From the NCBI RefSeq assembly GCF_017654505.1, contig NC_054559.1, forward strand, positions 16,250,370-16,314,369: a stretch of 64,000 nucleotides of DNA, given 5' to 3'. The first letter of the stretch is position 1. The number at the start of each line of letters is the position of its first letter. A program made the translations under genes and the position numbers. The notes below the pieces were generated by a model that searched no databases, was not told the DNA's origin, and was given only the letters and a program-made list of their open reading frames with translations. Shown here in pieces: positions 13,038 through 25,505 of the stretch. The stretch is from Polyodon spathula (lineage: Eukaryota; Chordata; Actinopteri; Acipenseriformes; Polyodontidae).

Positions 13038-14287
13038 ATCAATGCGTTCACTCTCTCCTCCCCCATTTACAGCGCAAAGATAAACCCACACTAAATGGTT
13101 CAGCATCAATGCGTTCACTCTCCTCCCCCATTTACAGCGCAAAGACAAACCCACACTAAATGGTTCAGCATCAATGCGTTCACTCTCCTCCCCCATTTAC
13201 AGCGCAAAGATAAACCCACACTAAATGGTTCAGCATCAATGCGTTCACTCTCTCCTCCCCCATTTACAGCGCAAAGACAAACCCACACTAAATGGTTCAG
13301 CATCAATGCGTTCACTCTCTCCTCCCCCATTTACAGCGCAAAGATAAACCCACACTAAATGGTTCAGCATCAATGCGTTCACTCTCTCCTCCCCCATTTA
13401 CAGCGCAAAGACAAACCCACACTAAATGGTTCAGCATCAATGCGTTCACTCTCTCCTCCCCCATTTACAGCGCAAAGACAAACCCACGCTAAATGGTTCA
13501 GCATCAATGCGTTCACTCTCCTCCCCCATTTACAGCGCAAAGATAAACCCACACTAAATGGTTCAGCATCAATGCGTTCACTCTCCTCCCCCATTTACAG
13601 CGCAAAGATAAACCCACACTAAATGGTTCAGCATCAATGCGTTCACTCTCTCCTCCCCCATTTACAGCGCAAAGATAAACCCACACTAAATGGTTCAGCA
13701 TCAATGCGTTCACTCTCCTCCCCCATTTACAGCGCAAAGATAAACCCACACTAAATGGTTCAGCATCAATGCGTTCACTCTCCTCCCCCATTTACAGCGC
13801 AAAGATAAACCCACACTAAATGGTTCAGCATCAATGCGTTCGCTCTCTCCTCCCCCATTTACAGCGCAAAGATAAACCCACACTAAATGGTTCAGCATCA
13901 ATGCGTTCACTCTCTCCTCCCCCATTTACAGCGCAAAGACAAACCCACGCTAAATGGTTCAGCATCAATGCGTTCTCTCTCTCCTCCCCCATTTACAGCG
14001 CAAAGACAAACCCACACTAAATGGTTCAGCATCAATGCGTTCACTCTCCCCCATTTACAGCGCAAAGATAAACCCACACTAAATGGTTCAGCATCAATGC
14101 GTTCACTCTCCTCCCCCATTTACAGCGCAAAGATAAACCCACACTAAATGGTTCAGCATCAATGCGTTCACTCTCTCCTCCCCCATTTACAGCGCAAAGA
14201 CAAACCCACACTAAATGGTTCAGCATCAATGCGTTCACTCTCCCCCATTTACAGCGCAAAGATAAACCCACACTAAATGGTTCAGCA
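13038..14287 (+). repeat. 67-bp minisatellite (about 19 copies) with a 3' splice-site-like core
   Basis: The unit is 67 bp, with 65-bp variants lacking one CT and a few shorter ones. It runs from ATCAATGCGTTCACTCTC through CTCCTCCCCCATTTACAG to GCGCAAAGAYAAACCCACAC and TAAATGGTTCAGC. On the plus strand each unit has a long pyrimidine tract followed by TTTACAG, a good 3' splice-site match. Copies differ by single substitutions (gaC/Taaaccc, aCa/Gctaaa). Open frames through it are repeat artefacts. It lies between the converging PPL and UBN1 3' ends. Confidence 0.96.
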
Positions 14288-14325
14288 AATCTTGTTTTTT
14301 AAAGGGAATTACACTGTTCTGCTCC

Positions 14326-14331
14326 TTTATT
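14326..14331 (-). terminator. UBN1: Candidate UBN1 poly(A) signal
   Basis: AATAAA on the minus strand, 797 bp past the UBN1 stop and just before the 67-bp array. Another AATAAA lies at 14812-14817. Either could end the transcript; which is used cannot be read from sequence. Confidence 0.4.
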
Positions 14332-14751
14332 CAGTATGACACGAAGACTGTGTTCCAGATATTATAGGGGAATTTTTGGTTGTACCAACGAAAAACAAAG
14401 AAGTGGAATTCTCCTGGAGGTCACAGAGACACTGAAAAGACCTTCAAGTTCATCATCAAACAACTAACGTATGTAAAGCCTTACAGTGTAGTGATCCTGT
14501 TCTCTACAAAGGGCGTCTTTGATGCGAAGAGAGACATGCAGCAGCAAAGCCCTCCCAGTTACTCTCCGCTGCTGCCAGTATGCAAGAGCAGTGTTGGGCT
14601 TCTTTACTCAGAAGACAGAGTACAGAGTGTTCTGCAGCACTTACATTCCACTTCACTGTTAGGTTAATGTCTTTGCCCACACATCTTAATCACTATCTTA
14701 GGAACCTCTGTTTGTGGGTGGTACCCTGCTCTGTGTTCATGGGACTAGTGT

Positions 14752-15060
14752 ACAGCTCTGGCCAAAAGTTTTGCAACACCTAGATTTTTTGAATTGAGAC
14801 ATCATAGATATTTTATTTATCATGTAATCAAAGAACTCAACGATGATATTGAAAAAGTCTACCGGAAGCCATAATAGTAGTACAGTATTACATTGTCATT
14901 TTCCATTCTATACAGAAAACTACAAAGCGGTATGTAATTCAATATGTTGATGTAATATTATTCAGAGATAATTGTTAATGAGATAATTCTATAGGGTAAT
15001 GGTAAACTTAAAAGTATTCCGCAGCATTCCGGCGTGTATAAAACCATTCGGTTATAATAC
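14752..15060. repeat. Possible dispersed repeat in the UBN1 3' flank
   Basis: It begins TACAGCTCTGGCCAAAAG followed by TTTTGCAACACC. I associate this with a dispersed DNA-transposon-like repeat of fish and amphibians, from memory only. No terminal inverted copy was found, so the class and the right boundary are uncertain. Confidence 0.3.
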
Positions 15061-15127
15061 CCTCCAGATGTTAATGTAATAGTTCATGCTACAGTTACCG
15101 GATTCCATGTTCATTCTGCAAGAAGCA

Positions 15128-15634
15128 TCACTGCAGTTTTCGCTGTGCATTTGAGTTCTCTCCATGGATTTGACTACCATCTGAAGTACAAACAGGATAG
15201 ATACATTTTATTGAACATAATGCAGCTAACCAACCAGCAACACAAACAAGCAGATGTTTGCAACCTAAAAACACAGCATGTAGAATAGCATCTCACGATT
15301 AATACCCCTGCATTATTTCACTGATTGATCTGACTGTATCCATGGGAAATTCCTTTTAAAATCTAACTAAAGTAAGTATGATGGTTGAACATATAGGTGT
15401 CCAGCCTATATCCTGTTGCCCCCGAGGGGAATCGTCACTATTTAATCTGTAATTCTAATGAACTACTGTTAATGCAACTCTATAGTTCTGTATTTGTAAA
15501 CAGAGACAGACAAAGAGAGTTATGATGAAGTGAGTTTTACTCATGGCAAAGCACAGAACAAACAACAGAACCAAACCAAATCTGCTGAAACAGTTGCAGA
15601 GCTGCTCCGCTAACCAAGAACAACCAGACACAAA

Positions 15635-15675
<41 letters not shown>

Positions 15676-18600
15676 GGTAACGCATGGGGCCCGTTACCTT
15701 GCAGACTTTGCTGTAAGTGGGTAGACTGAGTGGGTTGTGGGAGCTGTGTTGTGTGGTGGGCGCTAGCGTGCAACCCAGCAAAAATACCTAGAGGAAGAGG
15801 AAAGAAAACAAGTGCTGACACGCAAAGAGCCAGTGTGTGCATGCACTGCCTACAGTGACTGTCCAGACTTGCAAAGCACCCCGCAGCCCACCCCATGGCT
15901 TTCCTAGAGTTGTAAACTGCATGACACACACTACAACACAACGCCACATAAAAAGCAAAACTGGAAAAACACACAACAATAGCACATAACATTGTGAGAT
16001 GGGACAAGCATGTGTGATTTGGATCTATAGTGACGAACAATCTCAAATTGTGAAAGTAAGGAAACAAAGACCGCTGCTCTGTCTGCTCTGGGATCCCCTC
16101 GTATTGCCTGCAGTCAGGCACAGCACTCACTGGGGGCGAGGCCATGATGGAGTGTCCCTGGCGCAGGCCCCGTCACGACTGCATCTTTACTCCCTCCTGC
16201 TTTCGAGTCTGAGCCAAACGAGAGGACAGGGAAGCTGAAGGTGTGCACTGGGATAATGTCGGGCAAGATGCTCAGGGTCCCTGGTGCCAGCGTCTCCCCA
16301 GAGGAGGTGAATGATGGGGAGAGAAGACTCAGGGATGGAGAACTGGACGGTACTGCTGCTCCTGGGACATTTTTTAACTTTTTAATATATATTAAAAGAA
16401 AAGAGAGTTTTTAATATAGTTCTTGTATAAAGGCTACAAGGACATACATGACATTCAACAAGATTTCTGTAATGCGTCAATTTAATGTTAATAATGATAA
16501 AGGAGATGGCATATATATTTATCTAGCAATGCATTTGACTGCAGGTTGGATGCATAACGTTGGCAGAGTGAAGCTAAACTTTATTTTAGACTTACAATCT
16601 TCATTTCACTTACCGAACTTGCAGATGTTGAACAGCTGGTAACCACTACTGGTTTGAGGGACGATGTCAAAAGCCTTGCCACACCTTGTGTGCCCATAGT
16701 GGAGTCTCCATTGGTACCTCCCGGAGGAGCAACCAGGGTGAGTTTCTGAGAAACCACGGGCTTCTTAACGGTGGAGCTTTGAGACTGCAAGCTGGAGGTT
16801 TGGTTTATAGAAGGCGATTTCCTATTGAGTAAAATGCCAGTGCTGACAGAGGCACTGTGTGCTGAGCTACTTGAAAGAACACTTGACTTTGCAGGCAATG
16901 AAAAAGTCGGCTTGTAAACTTGGCTGTAAGTGCTAGACATATAACTGACAGAAGACCCTGTAGAAGAAAGAATTTTAGACACAGTAACAGAGGAAGCTTG
17001 AACAGCACAGGGTAGAGAGGAGTGGGGAGGATGAAAAGGCTGTGTCTTTGCAGCTGTTTTTGACTGCTGCATGCTGGCACATTGCTGAAACAGCGTTGAT
17101 GCTTTAGACTGAGACAAGCTTTGCAGTTGGCTGATGCTGAACTGCGCGGACGAAGGAAAGCTTTTCTGTGATTCGCTGGTCTGGTGAAAAGGCTTGAGGC
17201 TCTGCACAGAGCTGGAAGTTGTTCGCAGTAAGCTGAGGTTCTTGTGCTTGGTCTGCAGACTGTCAGAAAGGACTTTGTTACATGTAGAAGTCTGTGACAG
17301 AAGCCCTTTGTATCTGCTCAAAAGAGCAGTGGAACAGTTTTGAGATTTCCTCTCTTGTGAAAGCTGTCCAAGCACTAATGCCTGTTCTGCTAAAAGATTT
17401 AGGGGCGACTGTGATGATGCAGCAGAAGTAGTGACAGGTGTGGCATTAACTGGTTTTGGAAAATTATTCTTCTCATCAGATGATGTTAATACTGGCAGGT
17501 TAGCAGAAGTTGGTTTATGGACAGCAGAGAAACACAAATCAGGACTTCCCCTTGCAGCACTGTTCAGGGCAGCCAGTTCCTCAGAAACGCCTTGCAGCGA
17601 CGGAGGGTTGTGGATCAAATCTTCATCCAGAGAATCGTCCCCAGTGAAGGAGTGCAGGGTGCTGGAGCCGTGTGCAGTGGCGCTGGCTGGAATGAAGAAA
17701 CCCACGGGGCTCAGTGCATTACTACCAGGGCCCTGTGCCAGGACTGCTGGGCCACCCGAATGCAGCAGCGAGGTGCTTGTCGAACCCACTACTTTCACAA
17801 TTGGATCCTGCAAAAAAAAAAAAAAAAAGTGAAAATACAACAAAGAAAGAAAAATGCAATCAATGGCTGGCTCTCCTTGCAGTGCTTGGAAGTTACTGTC
17901 CGTGTTGTAAAGGTCCCATTTATACACAGGACTGATGTACACTGGGTACATTCCTAATACAGCCATGCTTTGGGGTAAAGTCTGTGAGTTTGGGATTTCA
18001 GCTTTATTACATTCATCACAATAAAACATACCTTCATTTTTATTTTCGGGGGATTGATGACCTTTTTTTTTGTCCTGTGAAAACAAGACATGTCTTAAAA
18101 TCAGGTCTGAAAAGATGATATCAAACTGAATCAAAGAACTGAAGGATATATAAAAAGACCTATGGCTACTACAAGAGAATAGGCCATCTTCTTTCTGACA
18201 CAATCGTGGTACTTACGGTATAGAAGTGATGTAGCTATGTACCCGCCTGCTTTCCTTAAACAGCATCCTAAAGGGAAGATAAAATAAAACAATACAAGAT
18301 TAGAGCACTGTTAAAATCTCTGCCCAAGAACTGAGAATGAGACCAGCAACAGACTGAACTTAAATAAAAAATAACGGTTACACTGTGTAGAAGCAACGGT
18401 ATGAATATCTGTAAATAAATGCAATTCAAATACTAATAATGCAACACGGTCATTACAATAATAACCATATTTACTTATACAGGTTAACAAAAGGGATTCC
18501 AAAGAATATAGTTTGTGAGAAAATGACACTCACTTATTTATTTAACATACATTTTATTAATTGTTCAACAGCTGCTTACAGACTCTCACGTCTGTGAATG

Positions 18601-21600
18601 TTAGAAACGGCACGGTTCTTTACCTTGCTTGCATCCACCCCTTAGGCCACAGTGGCTTGACCTCAGCTTCCAGGAAAGCCTTAAGATATTTTTCTGCAGA
18701 TTGGGACTTGTTCCTCTCCAGCTCATAACTGCCCATTTTTATTCTTACAACGTTGCAAAGAAATTCCCTATAGGAAAACAATGAAAACGATTCAACACAC
18801 AGTGGAAAACAGAATAACATTTTTCAAATTGCAGTTGTTATTACCAGTATGAGAGAGGTGGGTGTCAGTGATTCCATAACTTAAATATGTGTTTTTCATC
18901 TTCCAGATTCGTTCATTTGTAGTTTTCTGAGGTTAACATTTTCCATGCCTTGTGCATCTGTCCCTGACAGTCCAAGCAAATCTCAAATTTATATTAACCC
19001 TGCAGGCCTTTTCCCCAAGGGATGTTTTATTAACACACTCATCAGCTTTAATAAACAGTCACTATTACAGACCGGCAGCGGTCAGACAGAACAGGCTGCA
19101 TGGCTTCCTGCAACATGTCTGCAGTGAGGGGTGCACTGTGGAGTCCAGCTGGTGATGAAACAGAACAGAGTCCTGGAAATGAATGTGGACTAACCTGCGC
19201 TACCAGAGTCCCCCTACCCTGCCCAGTAAAAGCCAAACCCTGCAAACCTGATCTCGTCATTCCACTGGAACTTCTTCCGAGGACTCATCACCCGCTTCCC
19301 ATTCTTCTCTTCATCCCCCTCCTCCTCCTCTTCATCAGAACGTTCCTTCTCTTTCCCTTCTTCCAGCATTCTGAAAACACAAACCCATTTAACTCCACAA
19401 TGAAAGCTGCATGTGTTTGTTATGGAAACTCGTGCAAGTTGTGAAAACATTCCCTGCGATGCACAGTCTGATTGCAGCTTGATATGGTTTAGTTGGATAG
19501 ACTGAAATTTGTATTCTGTTCAAAAACTGTAAATAACGAAGTATGCGTACCTTTATTAATGAATACACATTATACATTATTTTAGAATACTACAGATTTA
19601 TATATATATATATATATATATATATGAGGAATATTAACCTACCAGCATGGAAGACTAAATACATTGAGGCAATTTAATGATTTAATGTAACCCTGCTGTG
19701 TTGCTTAAAGCGAACCCTTCTGAATCACACATACTTGGCAAACTTTGCCTGGGTGCGAGCTTGGCAGTCGTCTTGGTACTTAGCGCTCTGGCCTGGCATG
19801 ACTCTACCAATAGCTGCTTTTAGTTTGTGCAGTGGCTCTTTAAGACGCCCATCCTGAAACACAAGGAACACACGCATAGCTGGGATTTAACAAGCTTCAC
19901 AATGGTTTTCTGGAAGTGTTAAACAATGTAACAACTCTAAAATGTTTAGAACTTCACAAGCTGCCCACCTGCTCATGTAAATGCAACTTCTTTGCCCTTT
20001 TTATCAGAGTGTCCTTACTGCAGGGAAGAAAAGAGGCCAGATGTGCATAAACAGCAGAACGTGTCGGGTTATGCAATTCTCTGGACTGAAGCTCAACACT
20101 AAGGGTACAAAAATGCAAGATAGTGTTATAGCATCTTTCAGAACACGAACAAACTTGCCGTGAGAAGCATAATAATCCAGAACAAGTCACTGCCCACATA
20201 TTTGAATAACAGGAGGCAGGGTTTCTGCTCCGCCACTTCAAATATCACAACTGGGAATTTCAATGAAGCTGCCATTGCTCTGAAATGAAACTGTGCTTTG
20301 AAATACAGCTTTATATTTCAAAAACACAGGCTGTCTATTTCAGAAAACATATTTAAAAAGAGAAAAAAGCTAAAGTAATTCTAAAAACCGGTTACATATT
20401 GAGAGAGGATTTGAAGTTCTACGATACTTACTCTAAAAGCATATTGTTGATTTCTTGTGTAAAAAACTTCTGTTTTCCCTCTCCCTCAGATGCTTTGGCA
20501 GCCTAACATGCAAGTAAAAGAACTAGTTAGTCTTGGATGGTCTATGAAATGCACAGAAACCATCAACCACATGTGCCGAGGGAGAAATGACTGCTGTTTC
20601 AATGATGCTCACCCTCCTATCATAGCCGTCCCTCATTTACCAAACATCTCAATTTCCAATGTCATCAATAACAATTCTATCCTTTTTTTTTCTGCAGTTT
20701 TACAATCTGTTGATATGTTAGTTATACATAGGGCCCTGCGAAACTCACAGGAGAATTATAAGGACAGGACTAACCTGCAATTCAGTCCTAAACCTCCAGG
20801 TGTCCATGTAGCCACTCCAGCTAAACTGATCTAAAGATTAATTAAGGAATCAACACATTAAATTCTGGACATTAAATACCCCCCTAATTAAGGGGACAAT
20901 TATGGCCATTCTAGAAATGGATATGTTTTAAAGAAAAAGCTTACTTCAAGCTGTTTTAAAAAGAAATAGATGCCCCAACAAACTCAAAAAGCATTTCTTT
21001 GAGAGATTGCACGCAGCAATCTCCACTGGTGTCTCAACTCTCCCCGATTGCAGAGTATAGTAAGGGTCTGGTTGATCTTATACAGTGGTTTGAAAGCTGT
21101 GACGTTATAGTTCAAACATATAATAAAGTTACAGAATTAATAAATTCATGCCAAGCACCGGGACAAGAGCTGTACATCACAGATGCCAGTATAAACAAAG
21201 AGTGCGTTAAAACTAAGCTACAACAACCCTGACCAATGCAGAATAAAACCACGTTCTATTTAACCGGCTCAGGTTCCTGAAGGCAGGAAGGATTTCGACC
21301 CACAAGTCTGTAGTTTGGATAAAGAAACCCCCCCGATTAGATTATATTCCAGGGTTTGATGCTTATTGTAAATCAAGGATATAAGCTATATGCAAAAGGA
21401 AATGGAAAAGGAAAAGAGACATGCAAAATAACTATTTCCCAATTTAGCATGAAAGGCTAAAATATATTTGTCAGTTGTTACCAGTTCTATACGTATTCAC
21501 AGGGATGCAAGGGTTAAATAAATGTCAGTAGCCACCGACAGCATTCTGTTTATTAATCTACTAATATGTACTTTGTAGTAATGGGACGAGCAATTCAAAT

Positions 21601-24600
21601 GCTAAAAGTAATACAATGGGATGGTTGTTTAATGGTTGTTTATTAAGTGGCTTACTGTGGAGGTTACATCGACACTGTGTCTATAGGACTAAATTACAGG
21701 TTAAAAAACTAAACGGGTTGCACCGGTGAGCCGGGTTGAATAGCTGGGCATTCCAAATTGGGAGAAAATCTGGGGCAAAACAACTGCAGATTCCAAATTA
21801 TAAAAATAAACAAACAAACAAACAAACAAGGTCACGAGAAACTGGTTATACAGCACGTCTCCATTCAACAGTATGCAGCAATTTAACCTTCCTCGCCATG
21901 GACACTTTATTCATACTTACACATGCACCTCTCGACTCAGCACCTCTTTATGACTGCGCCTAACCTCCCTTCCCCTCAAACTCTATTCATTATTGTGCTG
22001 CTGTTGGTTCTGAATGCTGTGCTGAATTTATAAATGGTTCTCTTCTACCTGGTTTCCTTTGTCTTCATTCTATACTATCCTTACAGTTGCATGAACAACT
22101 TCTATTAGTAAAGCTACAGGCTTAGTGATGCTGCGATCAACTGAGAGCAGTTTTAGCAGGGGCAGGATTGTTCAAACTCCAGGCACCTGCTGATTCTAAT
22201 AATACCCCTAAAGAGCATTCTGAAACCCAGAACTGGGTGCAGGGCGAGTGAGGGTTCGATCCCTGACACCAGTGGACTCTGCTTTTGTTTGTCACTGCAC
22301 CTGAGTGAGTTCTTTGATGCGCCTCTCCAAAGGGGCTGGCAAACCTTCAGGCAGCACAGGGCTCTGTTTAAGAACCTGGCCCGGACCTCCTGAGAGAGGG
22401 TCGCTACCCTCGTCCAGGTCAAGGGGGCTTGCAGCTGGAGAGTCATAAAGAAGCTTCTCTAGATCAATGTCACCCAAGTCGATAGTGCTAGCTGCATGCA
22501 GATCACTTTCGTTAGCACAGCCAATAAGAGAGAGCAGAGGGTCGGACACACTGAGGTTGCTGTCCAGCGCCCGAGGCGGCGCAGCCACAGGCTGAAGGCT
22601 GGACAGAGGCTTCCCATCCTCCTTTTCAAAGGCTTCCTTCTCCTTCTGGAACATTTTTTTCACACTCAGCACTCTGGTAAACTTTTTATTTTTTTTCTTT
22701 TCTTCCTTACTGGGATTAAGTGGCATAATTCTGATGAAATACAAAAAAAAAAAAAAAGACATTACATTTTGCAATGTTAGCAAGCACTCCAGTTCTTATT
22801 CTGCTGTTCCTCCCTGACAGTCATGTCAAACAACTTACCCAGCTTTAGCAACCTGGGATTCTTTATGCTGACCCTCTTCTTTCTTCTTTTTTATGACCTT
22901 TTCACTTCCATCCTTTAATTTTCGTTTCTAGAGAAAAACAATCATGTGAAACTGTAGTTCACAACAATGCATACACAACCTGTTTATTGTCCAACACATT
23001 TGAATTCCTATACAAATGTAGTCTTGTTCTGTAAAATATCACTGCTGTGTTGAACTTTGAGACCATACTGATACCTGGAGAGATATTGGAAACACACAGA
23101 AACAAGTCCTTTTCTTTTAACTTGCAGATCGAGGCCTGTGTGGAGCGCCTGGCTTCACCTCCATTCCCTGTATGTCTCCTCAGTGTTTTCACTCATATGT
23201 TGTAAGTACAGGTCACATTAACTGGCAGGAATCCACTTTGCATTTACATTTCTTGTTTTATGAATGTCTGCATGGGAGAAACATGATGACCCCCCTCGTT
23301 AAATCTCAATTTCGGAAAACTATTCACACCTTTGGAGACTTCAGCATCTTTTTCTCCTTTGTTAAATCGTCGTCTGGTTCAGATTCCGATGCCTGCCTGA
23401 ATTGCAGCGTTCCAGAATTGATGTAGAACCCACCGTATTTTGTTGTGAGTGAAGCCGGCACAAGCTCATCATACTGTCACAGGAAAGAAGGAAAGCAGAA
23501 ATACGCAAAGTTTACACATAAAACGAGAACTAGGTTCCCATTGCAGGTTTTATCAATCGGGTGACCAGCCCTCTACAACAGACAGTGCAGCACACTGAAA
23601 CATTACGTTTCATTTCAAGCCAGTGACCTTCACCCCATAAATTCAATTTGCGTTTTCTCATCACACTAGGGGATGACCTGTATAAATCTATTTTGAACTT
23701 TTCCTGCATGCCCTCTGAAACCAGAACCAACCCTAAAACTGAAAAATAAGTCCAATATCAAATAAGCCATAGGTTACAGTTACTAAGACTTGAACAAAGA
23801 GACTACAGGTAAAATGGGAAAATATAACATTTCATTCATGCTCAAAAGTAGCTGTTGGTTCCATGGCTATTCAATATCGAGGATATTAAAGTGCTGGAGA
23901 GGGAAGGATGATCTACCCTGCAGCCCCAGTGAGGTAAACTGATACCAGGTTAAAACTGACAAAAGTAAAACACTTACAGCCTCTGAGTTGTCAATAAATG
24001 GGTCTGTGTCATCATATCCATAGCCCATATCAAATAAGTCCTGCATATGGTCCTTTTTACGCTTCTTCGGGCCCTTACATTAAAAAAAACACACATGACA
24101 AGAGTTACCCAAAACACATCCCTTTGAGGCTGAACGTAGCCAGAACCTCACTCCTCACCAAAAATGTATTGAGAGGATTAGGATTCTGTAATCTCTCTGC
24201 CCTAAAGTCAGAATTATAGCAGAAACACCTGCAGAAGGCTCTTGAAAGCACTCACATATCTTTCTTCAAACTTCTTAGCAAGCACTTCAAGCTCCAGTCT
24301 CCGTTTCCCCTCATCTTCATCTTCATCTTCCTCAAAAGGTTCCCGAGATTCTTTCACAGAATCCTTCTGCAAACCAAGGGGAAACCCGTTAAGCATAACC
24401 TTATCCGGGATCATATGGAGCAGGATTTGAACTGCAGTACTTTGATGCTGAACATCCCTTATGTTATTCATTAAGCAGAAGTTTGTCATTCGTAAATGTT
24501 ACTGTTGGGTAAAGCTATATTAATGTATGATCAGTGCATTTAAATGGACTTCTCTTACCTTTGTTTTCTTTACCAGTTCGGGATAGTTAAACTCTGGACA

Positions 24601-24783
24601 GTGTCTTTGGTCTGGTTGAAAGAGAGCGAGTACTAGCCGAGCGGTTGGGTCTCTGTCAGTCCTTTTTGGGTCCACAGGGGTAACGACTGCTCCTTCATTC
24701 TGTGGTTTCTTCAGTAAACTTGTGGGAAGGCAGGTTTCACTGCCAGAGAGCGTGGTCAGCTGCATGCTCCGTGGTTCAGCCAT
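15128..24783 (-). CDS. UBN1: Ubinuclein-1, complete
   Basis: Subunit of the HIRA histone-chaperone complex that deposits H3.3 in chromatin. Seventeen coding exons, in gene order: 24783-24559, 24366-24256, 24073-23978, 23473-23330, 22927-22839, 22730-22301, 20502-20432, 20098-19969, 19853-19735, 19370-19248, 18767-18624, 18267-18217, 18074-18032, 17807-16614, 16377-16131, 15787-15698, 15180-15128. All phases agree; the product is 1119 aa (human 1134). The N-terminal HIRA-binding region is residues ~50-73 ([20 protein letters not shown]). The Hpc2-related domain is ~127-170 ([35 protein letters not shown]). The middle domain contains [20 protein letters not shown] and [11 protein letters not shown]. 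Exon 14 encodes the Ser-rich tail with [15 protein letters not shown]. The last exon ends AQRKLQ; human ends VQRKL. Least certain point: the acceptor of the 16377 exon (AAAAAG). Confidence 0.95.
15639..15669. repeat. (CA)n microsatellite
   Basis: Perfect CA run in the penultimate UBN1 intron, about 30 bp beyond the donor of the 15787-15698 exon. Confidence 0.9.
19600..19625. repeat. (TA)n microsatellite
   Basis: About 13 TA units in a UBN1 intron. Confidence 0.85.
20503..22300 (-). other. Largest UBN1 intron, nothing recognised
   Basis: 1.8 kb between UBN1 coding exons 6 and 7. It contains AT-rich DNA, a short AAAC run near 21807 and a tRNA-B-box-like string near 22253, but no supported gene, complete mobile element or conserved RNA. 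Confidence 0.6.
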
Positions 24784-25190
24784 AACAATGACATAAGTCT
24801 ATAATCGCTGAGACACTAACTATGCAGAAAGCAGGTGGGTTCAGTTAGTGAGTGTTTTAAATACTGGCACTGTAGTTCTACATTATGAACACTTATTAAA
24901 CATATGTGCATTGCTAATGGTCCCAGATCACTGACACAGTTTGGAATATTGCCAACTACATGCGGCGTAACTTAGCTGCACAATAGAGTGGAGCTTGTAG
25001 TAAAAATTCAAAATAAAATGATGTACCATACAGCAGAATGTCTTGACCTGTCACGACTTAATATCATAGCAGAGGATGGAATACAATGTAAAACAATAAC
25101 ACTTGTTCCTTCAGTGCTCTACTTTTTTTGCAAAGAACATCTATATTGTTTCTCAATTAAATAGTTTCCCAATCTGGAAAATATAGCACA

Positions 25191-25505
25191 ATTTAATGCT
25201 GTTTATCTCTGCAAAGGACCTACATTAAACCGGCAGTTGCGTCATTAAGAAGCGCCAAGAGACTTTTTTTTTTTTTTTTTTTTGTATTTACTATCGTCTG
25301 GTCGTGTTGCATTGATATACTTGACTGATGACCCGATTACTCAAAGAAAACATTTGTTATTTGATTTATACAGACAAAACCAAAAAAGCTTACGCACCGC
25401 TCTGACTATAATTAATATAAAATTGGTCTAAAACCCAGCAATTTAATGCTGTTTATCTCTGCAAAGGACCTACATTAAACCGGCAGTTGCGTCATTAAGA
25501 AGCGC
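25191..25505. repeat. 65-bp direct duplication flanking a spacer
   Basis: The 65 bp at 25191-25255 (starting ATTTAATGCTGTTTATCTCT, ending TCATTAAGAAGCGC) are repeated without a visible mismatch at 25441-25505. The copies are 250 bp apart and the second abuts the start of the 31-37-bp minisatellite. It lies upstream of UBN1. Confidence 0.93.

Noticed and set aside
13095..14271. Repetitive open frames on both strands
   Set aside because: Phases of the 67-bp array; frames open and close as 65/67-bp units alternate.
22247..22285. GGTTCGATCCC, resembling a tRNA/SINE B box
   Set aside because: No A box at the right distance, no cloverleaf and no SINE tail could be found.
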